A stretch of DNA of 64,000 bases, taken from Cryphonectria parasitica EP155 (lineage: Eukaryota > Ascomycota > Sordariomycetes > Diaporthales > Cryphonectriaceae). The notes beneath the pieces were generated by a model. The model was not told where the DNA came from. It was given only the letters and a program-made list of their open reading frames with translations, and did no database searches. Made by a program: the position numbers and the translations under genes. Location of the stretch: positions 2,108,001 to 2,172,000 of the forward strand of contig NW_024468913.1 of assembly GCF_011745365.1 (NCBI RefSeq). The letters run 5' to 3'. Of this stretch, positions 1 through 11,382 are shown piece by piece. The stretch's first letter is position 1. Every line of letters starts with the position of its first letter.

Positions 1-1619
1 GCGTCTGAGGGCCCATATCCGCCGCACCAATGATGTCTGGCCCACGAGCATGTGGCGTCTCGTCTTCGTCTGCCATGTCCTCATCTGATTTTTCGCTGTT
101 GTTGTCCCTTGGTACTCCGTCCTCGCCCTCGCCCTCGCCTTCCGCCATCGTCGTGTCGGCACCCTCCTCCCCTGCCGTCGTTGTCGATGCGGCGGCCGCA
201 GATGGAGAGCTGGCCACCACTGGGCCGGACCTCGCAAGCTGGCTGACCGGGACGACACCCGCTTTCTGCTCCTGGCGGATGAGCTCGCCTTGTGTAATGA
301 CCCTCTGCTGCTGCGCGGCGCTCATCGATGAGATGCCATTGATCGACACCGTCACGGTCTCGATGCTCCCCACGCCGTTGGGCCCCTCGATCGTCTCCGT
401 GCTCTCTGTCCGCACCTGCGGCTCGAATTGCCGCCCTTGGCCCTGGCCCTGGCCCTGGCCCTGGCCCTGGCCCTGACCTTGACCCTGCCTCTGCTGTGAC
501 GCCGACGGGCCCTGGCTTGGGGGCGCCGTTGCCGCCGCACCGAGAGGAGACGGGCCACCCTCAGAGCCCAGCGTGGACGACTCGCCCGACTCCGATCCCG
601 TGTCCCCGCCTCCCGCAACCCGCCGCGCGAGCCACGGGATAGGTGTGAGCAGCGCACCGCCCAGCGCCTCGTCGCTACCGACCAGCGCGCCGGTGCTGCT
701 GGTGCTGCTGCCGGTGCTGATGCTGCGAGGGGTGGCGAACGGGGCGGCGGAGCCAGCCTCGCCTTCCACACTGCCACCCTCCTCATGGTTGTCGTCCGCG
801 GTGCCGTTGATCGACAGGTGCGACATGTCCGACACGGCGGGTGGCAACGGATAGATGTTGTTGCCGCTCGTGACGTGTACCACCCTGTCGACAGCGTGCA
901 GGTACGAGGGCAGGGAGCGGTAGTGCCGCCGCGGCTCGAGTATCAGCTCGGCCAGGCGTTGGATTGTATGTGGTGGATAGGTGTGGAAGGTCTCGCACAA
1001 CACGCCGGTGATCTCAGAGACCATGGCTATGATTTGGGGCGGGAGGCTGCCGGGTTCGAGCTCGGCGGCTGCTGGTGCTAGTGGTTGCTGTGGTCCAGAG
1101 GGCCGTGATGCTGCTGCTGCCGGCGGAGAGGCGGGGGCGGCGTTCTCCTTGTTGGTCTCTTGGGATGACGAGGCCGCGGAGCTGTTGCTGCCGCTACCAT
1201 CGGCGCCAGCAGTGGCCCCATCTTCGGGAGCCGGGTTCGGGGGCTCGGCGGCGTCTGAGGAAGGCAAGGGCACGAGAAAAGGTCGTTCTGGACCGGGAGG
1301 AAGGCCGTTCATGGCGGACTCGGGGATGCGCGGGATGGGGAAGTCATTGCGCGCGATCTGCAGTACCAAACACGTCAGCACCACACGGCACATCTGAGGG
1401 CTCCAAGATACAAAGACAATCAATCAATCACCTTCTCGATGCGCGATACAAGCGTGGTGAGCAGGAGGGGCCAGGACGAGCTGCGAAGATGGGTCACATG
1501 TCAGCCCGCCAGTCGTCCACCTCGAGAACCTGTCGCGGTGGTAGGGAAACTTGCTAGTCCATGGTGCCGCCCGCGGCGAGCTTACGCAGGGTCTCCTCGT
1601 CGCCGCCATCTAGGTCCAT
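1..1619 (-). CDS. PPP4R2/Psy4-like protein phosphatase 4 regulatory subunit (C-terminus cut by window edge)
   Basis: Regulatory subunit of protein phosphatase 4, which in the family targets the PP4 catalytic subunit to DNA-damage and checkpoint substrates. Exons: 1555-1619, 1432-1480 and 1357 down to the window edge. The N-terminus reads MDLDGGDEETLRKLAAGG, then WPLLLTTLVSRIEKIARNDFPIPRIPES. After an acidic, Ser/Ala-rich insert comes the family core PPQIIAMVSEITGVL, HTYPPHTIQRLAELILEPRR, LPSYLHAVDRVVHVTSGNNI and YPLP. The rest is low complexity: Ser/Gly-rich, a Gly-Gln repeat (434-487), then an acidic Glu/Asp tail. The ATG at 1619 sits in a good context (GCCATCATGG). Intron 1 (1481-1554) has a GC donor (GCAAGT); intron 2 is 1358-1431. 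Family identity rests on the core plus the FPIPR segment; the end of the protein is not visible. Confidence 0.85.
434..487 (-). repeat. Hexamer repeat encoding a Gly-Gln run in the PPP4R2-like gene
   Basis: About seven to eight tandem copies of the hexamer CCCTGG (top strand) with two degenerate copies at the right side. On the coding strand they read as alternating Gly-Gln in the disordered C-terminal half. Unit length is a multiple of three, so copy-number change keeps the frame. Confidence 0.9.
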
Positions 1620-4600
1620 GATGGCTACTATCTCTGTATGGGTGATGAGGGATGCGGCTATGTGAGGATGCGATCCGAGCTCACAGCCTCGCGATACAAA
1701 AAAAAAGTTGAGCCGCGCGGGGGATGATTGCATGGGCGTTGGGCCGCGTTCAATCTAGCGGCTCCTACCTCCTGCTATGACAACACACTATTAGGGGACC
1801 CTACCGGTTCTGTGCTCTGCTGCAGGCGCTAGAGGGTAGTAGGTCTAGCGCCCGGTGGCTGGAGTGGTCTTTCCCCAGCTTCAACCCTGGCCTGGGTCTG
1901 CAAGAGATCCACTGAACATGCGCTATAGCCTATGACAGCACATCAACTACAATGTCGGACAAGAACCACGACCATGGTCAAGTATGGCTCCAGATGCGAC
2001 TGTTCTTGGAATGGAACAATGGAAATCGAAAGAGAGAGAGAGAGAGTGAGACTGCCAAAATTATACTGATCATCTTTCTTTCTTTCTCTTCCTTTCCCTT
2101 CGAAACATACTGCCCTCTTGTGTGTATGCGCCCCATCCAGGCAAGTTTTTTGAATTCTGACCAGCTGTGGCTGAGGAGAGTATATCTTCTTTTACTCGAA
2201 AGTGGCCGTTCTCGGACTGAAGTATCATCTTCTTTTTTCTTGTTTTTTTCCAAGAAAAAAAAAAGAAGAAAAAAAGAGGACTCGCTAGAGATGGACTTTC
2301 GGTGGATCGGGAAACGAGGAAGAGAGGGGGGAATCAGCATTACTGGCCCGTATCCTGAGGCCCATGGTTCCATGAAGACGAGCAAGGAAACCAGGTTTGT
2401 TGTCTATGGTCAATTCACTGCCGAGGGACCGGCCGGCAAGTATTCTTGTCTTCTTCTTTCTCTTTTCCTATCTTTCTTCTCGGGAATAATCCTGCGTCGC
2501 CATAGCCTTGCATCAGCCTCAGAGCAAGTAGTATTTCCTCAGCCCAACATCTGTGACGTGTGGATGAACCTCTTCTGGCTGATGAGACACGGGGGTTTGG
2601 ACGGGCAAGGCGGGTGAGACAGTTCTGAAGGCTACACAGCCCGCTCGCTATATGCTGAGGTATTATAGCAGAGCCGATCCAGCATGAACACCACAGCAGG
2701 ATTGTTCAGCTGAAATTTGCCCTGTGGTTGCATCTGCTCGTGAATCAACAGACTCTACGTCAGGCTAGACCGTCCAACGAGCTTGTGATTGGCTTACAGA
2801 ACAAGCAGTGACTGCTCCGATCGACGACTCTCTACTATTTTTGGTTTGCAGCATTCTTGATTCTGGGTTCTTACGTATTAATCTTGTCTACATATGACAT
2901 CGACCAGCTTATACCTGCGCAGGTTGATTTGCGCTAGCTGTGGAGTAAGGGAATGCAGCATGGCGTCTTGATCAACGGTTCCTGGGTACTACTATGGAAT
3001 AAAACCGTACGGTAGGTGCGTGTGTTGTAAAGATACAGTGCTATTTATAGCGACTTGTCCTGTATGTTTGTGAGTGCATTGTGTACGTGAACGATGTGCT
3101 AGAACGTCTCTAGATAGGGCGAAACATGAGACGGTGATATTTGTTGGACATATGGGTTTGAGATTGCCCGACGGTGTGGCCGAGATAATGAGGGCCTCTC
3201 GCTACTCATCTGTTGTTGTGAAGATGGAGTATCAGGCCTGGACTCATGAGCCTGGCTCTCTTGGTCATGTCGTTTAGGTATTGCCTTGCGAGATCTTGGC
3301 TGGGACGGCCATAGATCGCGTATCTGCACGTTCCGTCAATCGCGAAATGCATACGTCAGCGGGATTGTCCGCCGCAACCCGGGACCCGTAGCCTCATGTG
3401 TTGAAGAGTTGGTTCGTCCATTCGAGGTCTTAGTCGACGTATCCGAGTATCTAATATGGGCATATAGGAAATGAGGTACGCGCATGCCCCGGGGGGAGAA
3501 AGCAGGACAGAAAAAAAAATTGATTAAAGGTGGATCAGAGATAGTGTAAATGCCGGCTCGATGAGCCGACCCGGCTTGGCTTGTCTTCACTCAGCAGTAC
3601 CACGCTGGATGAACAGGCAGATCTCGGTGGGTGAAACGAGACCGCATCGATTGCTCGTCAGAAACGTGGGGTGACCATGGGAAGACCAGGCGGTCGGTCC
3701 TCCGTCGTTTCCTGGCGGCCGTTGAATGGGCGGCCTCGAGATGTAGCGGAGACACAAAGTATGACGACAGTCTCGACAAGATTCAAAAACGGTGTTGCTT
3801 GAGAGAAAGAACAATGTCTAGGATGGCTGGTAAAGGGAAGGGAGAGATAAAACGACCTCCTGAAAACAGTAGGGGGCTATGCTATGTAGAGGCTCAGCCC
3901 CCAAATAGACAGTGGAGGTAGCTCTCCAGCTCCCGTTAGGAGGTTGTGTCTGGTCCTGGCAGTTGACGCTATGAGCAGCTATTCTTCCGCTAGACCCCGA
4001 GATTGGACCGGGAAGGCCTTCCCGCGTGCACAGCCCTACTAATATATCCTGCTTCAGCACATCTGTATGTAATAGACTCTTGGCAGAACCAGGGCCACGG
4101 GTTTTGAGGGTGTACAACTGCACAAAGGCTGTGCTATCCGTATCGACTGCATTTTATATTTCATGTAGATTGAAATCGTTCGATTTGGGTAAGAAAGGGT
4201 GGGAGCTGATATTCCACATAGACCTCAGACCGCGCATCTGTGCTGAGGGCTACAAGGAGATATACTTTCTGCTGCAGCAGAGTATGTCGTAGTAATCGCC
4301 CAGGAAGGATTTTCTGGTCTGTCAAGGCTCCTCCCTGCTGTGATTTGGTGGGGGGGGGGGGTTCGCCTCGTGTCTTCCAAGACCGTCAAGAAATCCATCA
4401 GCTTTCTCCCCTCTCCACAAATTGGATCACAAATTGGATCAAGGTTGTCTGTCCGCCTGCCTTTTGGACTGCAAGAAATCTTCAATCGCCAGATGTGATC
4501 GTCGCTCTCGTTCATGCCGTATACGTAGATTTTCTGTTTAAACTTTTATGGCCCTCTTTTCCGTTGTCTGTGTCTTGCATAAACGAGACTTTCCAATTTC

Positions 4601-5609
4601 GATCTCGGCTGTGGTGGATTGCAGACTGCATGCATGTGCATAGTATTTTTGTTGCTGGAGTTAAAGGGCTCTCTCTGTAGGGTTTGAAAAACGGTTGGGT
4701 CAGCAGGTTTGCAGCAGCAAGTGTCTGGGTATTCTTTGCTCCCTACACTCCCACACTGAAGAGGCCCCCCTGACGCCCCAAAACTGACCCCTTCGTGCTA
4801 TCTTTTTTTCATCCTGTCATTGGCGTGTTTCACCTCAAAGGTCCGTCATAGTCTCTCCCTCTTTCTCTCCCCAGGTCGTGCCTGACCTGCCCGGTTTCCC
4901 TCTTTCCCTCCCTCCCTCCCAACATTCAGTGTCATCTGCACCTGTACAAACCATTACAATTCAACCATCCTCAAGTCTCGACTGGCTGACGGCCCTTTGT
5001 GCCCACACGCCCTCACCTCGTGAGTACAGTCGGTGCTCAAACCTGCCAAGCAGCATTTCAATGTCGCGTGGGGACTGACCCTGTCCTGATCTGCAGAAAC
5101 GAGCCCCATCAAGACCCGCCCTATTACCTCGACCCTTCCCAGGCTTACCCCTTGGCCTGTGCCACCCACCCACCACACCCACACCTACCCTGGAACCTTT
5201 TGTGGGCCGACTGTGTGGGCTGTGGACCTTTTCCTTCTTGCCTAGGACTCAGCCGTCCGAGGGTTTCTTTTTGTGCAGGACCAGCAGCATCAGAGCCCGC
5301 CACCAGCAGTAAATGTCCCGCCAGGAGCGCCCATCACTTCTCCTCTCTTTCTGCCTTGTCAATCTGTCAGACTAAGCCCTGGGGTTACGGAGCATACCCT
5401 CTGCAAAAAGAACATCCCTGGCCTGGACTGACCTAACGGTAGCACCTCTTGAGACTTTTCATCAAGAAGAGATCCGCACCCTGCACTGTCGCCCCCGACT
5501 TTCCACTTGCATTCTAATTCGATATACCAACGACACCCACCCGCCAAAAGAGGTCCACAGGGGAGCAAGCAAAAGGAAAAGACGGAGTCACGAGAAAGCA
5601 AAGCGTTTA

Positions 5610-5647
<38 letters not shown>

Positions 5648-6309
5648 CAGCATTTCCATCGTTCACCAACCTGGCGCTAGTGATCATCAATTGATCCCTT
5701 TGAACCAGTCTCGCAACGGTTCCTTCTCACGACCCGCCGCCTGCGCCGCCTGACAGTCTTTCGCTCGTCATCTCGTTCATGACCGACCGTGTGACTTCGT
5801 AATTCCTCCTTTCGCTGGACTCGACCAACAGCCAACGACCAACGCCCATCCCGAGAGGCTGGACTGATCCTCGGACACTTACCAGCCAACCCACTACTGC
5901 CTGCGCAGTCCTACCAACCATCGCCTTCGACAGTCGACCGCCCTCACAGTGTCTCCACCTCAGCTCAGCTGTTTGCTGCGACAGATCCGTCCACCCCCCA
6001 TCTCGACACCGACAATCCTTATTACGGCTTACGGCACAACATCATCGTCGGCGCGCCCTCTCCATCGCCTTTCCCACATCTCCCCTCATCCCCGACACTC
6101 TTATTCTTGCCGACGCCTCGACCGCGGTTTTCAATCGGCTCCTCCCTTCAGGAGTCGATCCCAACTCGCCCGCCCTGGCTTTACGCGATACTCGGCGGTC
6201 TCTCCTCTCGGCCGACCCTGCAGCCTTCTATCGGCTCGACGACGGGAGCTCAGAAGGAGGCTTCTTCCACAGAGAGGGTCTTGCCCCTACCTCCCGAGAG
6301 CGCGCCAGC
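1620..6309. other. Long gene-free stretch between the PPP4R2-like and UPF0658 genes
   Basis: No convincing gene. It holds the upstream region of the minus-strand PPP4R2-like gene and, from about 4850, a C/T-rich leader leading into the plus-strand UPF0658 gene, typical of Sordariomycete promoters and 5' UTRs. Short open frames (for example 1952-2617 +) have purine/pyrimidine tracts and no domain. A small direct duplication of CAAATTGGATCA lies at about 4419-4442, a G10 run at 4351-4360, and a T28 tract at 5616-5643. Confidence 0.6.
5616..5643. repeat. T28 homopolymer
   Basis: Uninterrupted run of 28 T about 670 bases upstream of the UPF0658 start codon, inside its pyrimidine-rich leader. Long poly(dA:dT) tracts exclude nucleosomes, so a promoter role is possible; a plain microsatellite is equally possible. 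Confidence 0.9.
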
Positions 6310-7551
6310 ATGAATCGGAATAGTCTCAACTTCATGGACGGGCCATGGCCCAAGGCGTTCTTCGCCGCCATGTCTATACAAGCCATAATATGTATGGCCT
6401 TCGAAATGTAAGAAGAGAGAAGAAAGAACCCGCCTTTTCATTCAAAAAGACTCGACGCTTTGATCGCCGATATTGTCCCTCACTGACGCATCGCTGTTGC
6501 CCTTAATCCAGATACACGTTCGCTATGTTCCAAACCCATCTCTCAGCGACCAGCCAACCCGCCGATAGTAATACGACTGCCCAGTACAAAACCATTCCGA
6601 CCTTCCTGACGCTCTTCATCTTCGGATTCCTGTACGAGCTAGTGCTCACCTGGGACGCCTTGCGCCTGAAGAACACGATTCAGATCATCGGCCTCTGCAT
6701 TGCAAACCTCGCATTATTAGTCTATACCGCGATTCAGATCGATCAGATTAACACGGCTATCAACGATCTGGGCAATGCCGACGCCCTCTCCGGTGCCTAC
6801 ACGAATTCAAAGGGCGTCCAGGTCACAGCAGCACAATCACTCTGGAGTGAAGTACAGGGCTTCCTCATTGCCATTCCCATCATCTTGGCAGTCTTCACCA
6901 TCATCCTATCTTACGTTGCCTGGAAATTGTATCAGGTCTTTGCTTGGGATATCCTCAAGCAGATTGGAGCAGACTACAGGATGAAGAAGAGGTTCCTGCA
7001 CTACCAGGTAAGCCAAAGCTACGGCGGCTCCTGTGGACTGCGACCCCGACTGACATGCTTTATATTAGGTCTACATCGCCCTGCTCAAGTTCGATTTCTT
7101 CTTCTTCCTAGGATTCACCGTACAATTCGTGGTCGTCGTCGGTGGCTATGGAAAGGCTGAATATTATCTCACCATAGCCGCCATGCCGGTCACCATCTTC
7201 ATCCTTCTGGCCGCTGCCTACTTCACTCGTCATGAGAACAAGGTCGGATCTTTCAGCGTCGTCGTCCTCTATTTTGGAGGACTCGCATATTTCATCTTCA
7301 AACTCTTCCGAATCTACCAGCACGCCATGCAATACATGCCCGTGCGCAAGAGTTTGACCGCTTTTGCGGTTCTAGCGATCATGCTGTTGATCTGCACCAT
7401 CGTCAATGCCTTCTACTGTATGAACAACTACGGCAACGGACTAAAGGGTCACCTCCTCAAGCCCAAGACTGTCCCAGAGAAGAGTGACGATGGCAGTGTC
7501 GACATGCATCACTTGAAGCCGACGGCACCGACCAGGATGACGATCGACTAA
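6310..7551 (+). CDS. UPF0658-family Golgi apparatus membrane protein
   Basis: Multi-spanning membrane protein of the fungal UPF0658 family, whose S. pombe members are annotated at the Golgi; biochemical function is unknown. Exons 6310-6407, 6512-7007 and 7069-7551 give 358 residues. The start reads MNRNSLNFMDGPWPKAFFAA, then IYTFAMFQTHLSA after intron 1. The family signature WDALRLKNTIQIIGLCIANL is at about residues 80-100. At least six hydrophobic segments are visible (residues about 12-35, 58-75, 92-110, 146-168, 193-215 and beyond 220, including MPVTIFILLAAAYF and FAVLAIMLLICTIVNAFY). The C-terminal tail is hydrophilic (KPKTVPEKSDDG). Introns are 104 and 61 bases with GTAAGA/CAG and GTAAGC/TAG ends. 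Confidence 0.85.
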
Positions 7552-9028
7552 GAAACCTTTCTGTTTCCCGGCTACCAGGATATGAGAGGTACTAGATATA
7601 CGCCGGATGACGGATCACGACGTAATGACCAACTCGTTCGTCTTCAGAGAAGATTCCATCCCGCCAGACCTTAGCACCAAGATTACGGGAACGGCCTCGT
7701 GCCACCCAATTGCGAAAGCAGGATGACGAACCACGAATCTGAATTTATACCACATAAATATTTGAATAGGACATCCCGCAATTTTCTGGGCTTTTCCTCT
7801 TTTTTTATACCGGCGTTTTTGAAGGGCTATTTATCCTCAATGGATAAGGGAGGGGCCGGGGGGCGTTCAGCTGGAATTTCAAAGCGTCAGTTCTGCTCTC
7901 CCTAGACGAGGCGAGCAAGCACTGCGTGTATGGGGCTTTTTCGGGAGAAGGGGGACGAGGGGCGTGTGTTCAAAGAAACCAAAATCCGAAGAGTTGTGGA
8001 GGTTGGCTGCGACGAAAGGTGTCGGTGACGGATGCCTTCCCTTTTTCTCGCAGAGCCCTGAGCATTTACAGCGTGATATACTTTTGTTTCCGTTTTCTTT
8101 CTTCTTTATTTCCTCTGTCCTTTTTCCTTAGTCTGTTTCTACTTCCGAGTGATACGCCTGATTTATTTTTTTGATACCTATCTGGGAAGGGGAGATGACC
8201 TCACCCACCATCGGCTCGATCAATGGAGCAAGAATTATTTCTGTTCTCGTTCATCACTTGACTTCGGAGTGTCTGCTCCGTCAACAAAAGGGTTGAGGTG
8301 AGCTGAGGTAGTACAGTCGAAGGTGTAGAGTCCATCTATTGAGTATGGGCGCCGTGAGGAGGCTTGAGACGAGGTTTGAGGCTGCCGAAAACTGACAATA
8401 GTTGCCACGTCTGGGCTGAGAGGTAGTCAATGTGAAATGAGTAGCTCTGACTTGTAAGAGACTCGTTCCGACGGTCGACCAGGCACTTCGAAAAGAGCAA
8501 AATGATGCGTGAAGCACGAGAAAAAGACAGATAGTATGCTCATAATCGCTTGGACTCATCACTGCGCTGAAATATCTAAATACCATACGTAGGTACGAAC
8601 CCTCTCTCCACGTGTCCTGTGGCCGTATCGCTGTCTGCGCTGTTTCGTTATGTGCTTTGGAGAGAATTTGCATTATACCTGCACGTTCTTCCTGTACCGA
8701 CTGTGCGATGTCAGGAAAGCGCCCCCTCCCCAGGTATTCACTCACGTGATCAATGAGCCGTTCCAGTGTGTCTGAGGGGTGAAGGGAGCCTGTAATGATG
8801 ACTGGGTACCGATATTGGTGTTTCATTTTGTTGCCTTCCCTTCTTTTTTTTCTCTCTCACGCGCTGCCCTTTAGCTGGCGATTCGGGGAAAGTCAAACAG
8901 GTCTGACCAGAAGTTCATATCCAGGGGAAGAAAATGCCCTGGTGAGATGGGTCTGGTATGCTCTGCGATAGCTCTCCAGTTCCTAGAGCATCCCATATTG
9001 TGGACGAGATGACTTCCAACTCTCCGTT
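7552..9028. other. Convergent intergenic region, mostly 3' UTR
   Basis: Lies between the ends of the UPF0658 (+) and RMD5-like (-) genes, so it should hold both 3' ends. A minus-strand open frame at 8281-8826 (181 codons, start MKHQYRYPVIITGSLHPSD) has somewhat protein-like composition in its first 100 residues but no domain and a Ser/Leu-rich end. I do not call it a gene. The plus strand has a T-rich stretch at 8080-8175. Confidence 0.5.
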
Positions 9029-10523
9029 CTACAGAATAATCTGCCTCGCCTCGCGTAGCTGACCCTCTACGGGGCAATAAGGGCATTTGAACCGGGAATG
9101 GCTCCTGACCAGGTTTCGGAGTGACTCTTTCGCTAGGACGTGTCCACACGGAAGCATCATGGGCGGGTTCTCGTCGGTGGTTTGCTCCTTCGAGACGGGG
9201 CAGACGAAAATGCTGTGGTAAATCATGCTCCTCGGTAGGGGCGTCTCGAAGGCGAGCTCACTGGCGGTGGTCCACGAAGCGCGTGCCGCCGTCATCTGCT
9301 CGACGTATTTCATGAGCCGAGGCAGCGAGATAGCCCCAGCCGTGGCGGCCACATAGAGTGGCGACTCAGCTGAGAGCCCGAGCAGTGAGCAAAACTCCCG
9401 CGTGAAGGACGCGGCGATGTCGTCGAAGCTCCTGTCGCTCGCAGGATCCGACGACGAGAAAAGGGCAGCGTACGGCGAATCGATCAGGTTCGACTGGAAC
9501 ACGAGCGCGGAGGCCAGCTGTGCGATCTCCTTGGCATGCCGATCGGCGAAGCGCGGGAAGTTGGACTGCGCGTAGTGCATAGCTGCCGAGACCCCGCCTC
9601 CATGCCCGCCGTTGCCCCTGGACTGCTGCTGGATGAGATAAATGTATTGCCGCTTGCACAGCTCAAATTCGAGGTCGGACCCACGGGCCTCGAGCTCACG
9701 GGTGTTCTGGTGGGCCCACCCGATCGCGGGCAGGAGGTTTTGGTTCTTGAGCTCGGATAAAATCGCATACATTGTCGCGAATTTCTCCTGTAGCTCGTGA
9801 GACTGGAGCTCGGGGGCTTGGGACATGCGGCCGAAGCCTCCACTAGACACGTTGTCCTCCGGAGTTTGCGACCCATCTATGATATGTATGTATTCTTCGT
9901 CATCCTCGTCAACGCCATCTCCCTCATCCTCTGCGTCCATGTCTTTGTCGTCGCTGGGTGGTAAGGGCGTGTATTGGTGTCCATGAGACGGCGCAGCCTG
10001 GCCATCGCGTGCTGGCTTCTGCCCCTGCATTTGACCAGTCTGTTGGGATTCTTGTATGAAGGTCGACGCAACATTGAACTGGCCCTCGCGCAGCAGGTGC
10101 CAGGTGATGGCGCGATTGATGAGCCCGGCATTCTTGGTCATGGCATTATCGTCGGTGGGGAGAGCTCGGGAAGGAAAGGTCCTATTGAGAACCTTGACAG
10201 AGTCCTTGCGGACTTTGTCGACTTTTCTCAAGTCCTCATTGATGGCATCGAACCCTTCTCTTACGGGATTCTGAAGCTTGGTGAGGATGAGGCTTGCGGT
10301 ATGGGGGTCGGAAGCTTCAAGTTCGGCGTCAAGTCAGTAACTGGCCAGGCCTTGTGATGGCGAAGAGCTGGCTGGACTGCGCACCTTCAGCTATCTGCTC
10401 CTGTGCCTGCGTCAGGATCTCAATTATCTTGTCGACATCCTCGACGGCGGCTGTGAGGCGCTCGGTGGTGCCGTTGGCCAGATGGTCGAGCTCGTTGAGA
10501 AGGCCGGGTATATCTGTTTCCAT
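9029..10523 (-). CDS. RMD5: RMD5/GID2-like E3 ubiquitin ligase subunit (GID/CTLH complex)
   Basis: RING-bearing subunit of the GID/CTLH ubiquitin ligase, which in yeast degrades gluconeogenic enzymes when glucose returns. Exons 10385-10523 and 9029-10314 give 474 residues; the 70-base intron has a TTACTGACTTG branch region. Order: an N-terminal coiled segment (METDIPGLLNELDHLANGTT), KLQNPVREGFDAI, a LisH-like stretch (INRAITWHLLREGQFNVAST), an acidic linker, a CTLH segment (LQEKFATMYAILSELKNQNL, near residue 220), a CRA region, and a C-terminal Gid-type RING at about 417-460 (CPVSKEQTTDENPPMMLPCG, HV, FKCPYCP). The CPVSKEQTT form of the RING favours RMD5/RMND5 over the partner FYV10/MAEA. Joining exon 1 to SDPHTASLILTKLQ is supported by frame and splice sites. 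Confidence 0.88.
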
Positions 10524-11382
10524 AATATTACTAATGAGGAAGATCGTCAGGTAAGAGGAACGGGAGACAGGTTGAAAGTGTATGTGTTTGTAAGGGTTCT
10601 ATTTCGGAGCGTTGATGAGCGGTGCTCTTTTGGGGGATGTAGTGGAAAGGTGGAAAATGATACGGGCTCCAGTGTGTGAGATGAAGTCACTCAGCGGGGA
10701 CGGCTGTACTATAGCTACTAGGGTGGCTTGGTATTCCTCGTACTTCCTCAAGTACGCTTTCAGCACAGCAACTCGATGCAAGTTAACATACCTCAACATG
10801 AAATAACGAATTTTCTCCTTTCCACAAATATGTTTCGTGATAAATCCAGCCTTGAGAATGTATGTATGCGTTTCCAGCGAGATTGACTTAGTCTGATCGC
10901 AAAACAATAGGTCTGCGAGTTGCAGTCATTGTACTCCTTGCCCTTTTGTACAGCACAGCAGCTCCCCCCCCACCCCCGGAAATCAGCACTGTCCCTCCTG
11001 TGCTGCTCCCAGTTTACCCCACCTAGAGGCGTTGTGTCCCACTATAACGGCCCGCGCTCGCAGCCCCTTATTTTTAAGTCTCGCTGCCCTCAGTTCAAGT
11101 GACGACGAGTGACTTTTGGAGAACTGCCGTCACATGTCATTCAAACCTTCCCAGCAACGCAACGCAACTTGTAGAAAAGGTTCCCCGATGATAGGGCACG
11201 ACTCACGCGATTCCCCCTTGCTGAGCAAAATCAAAGACATGATACTCTCATACTGAAGCTGATACACCTTCTGTTGTCGTTCCAATATGCGTTCAAGCCT
11301 CCTGATCGGTGGCTGGATGCAGAAACACCCGTCGCACGCGAGGATATAGTGACGGCTTGAACCCCAGGGAAAGCCAGCAGAC
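10524..11382. promoter_or_regulatory. Divergent promoter region, RMD5-like / Stb6-like
   Basis: About 860 bases between two start codons pointing away from each other. No gene is visible. It holds a C-run near 10970 and otherwise ordinary sequence; no specific transcription-factor site is recognised. Confidence 0.5.

Noticed and set aside
1952..2617. Plus-strand 221-codon frame
   Set aside because: Composition dominated by A/G and T/C tracts (Lys and Phe/Ser runs); no start context or domain.
8281..8826. Minus-strand 181-codon frame downstream of the RMD5-like gene
   Set aside because: First part is protein-like, but there is no domain, splice context or homology in memory; kept only as a note.
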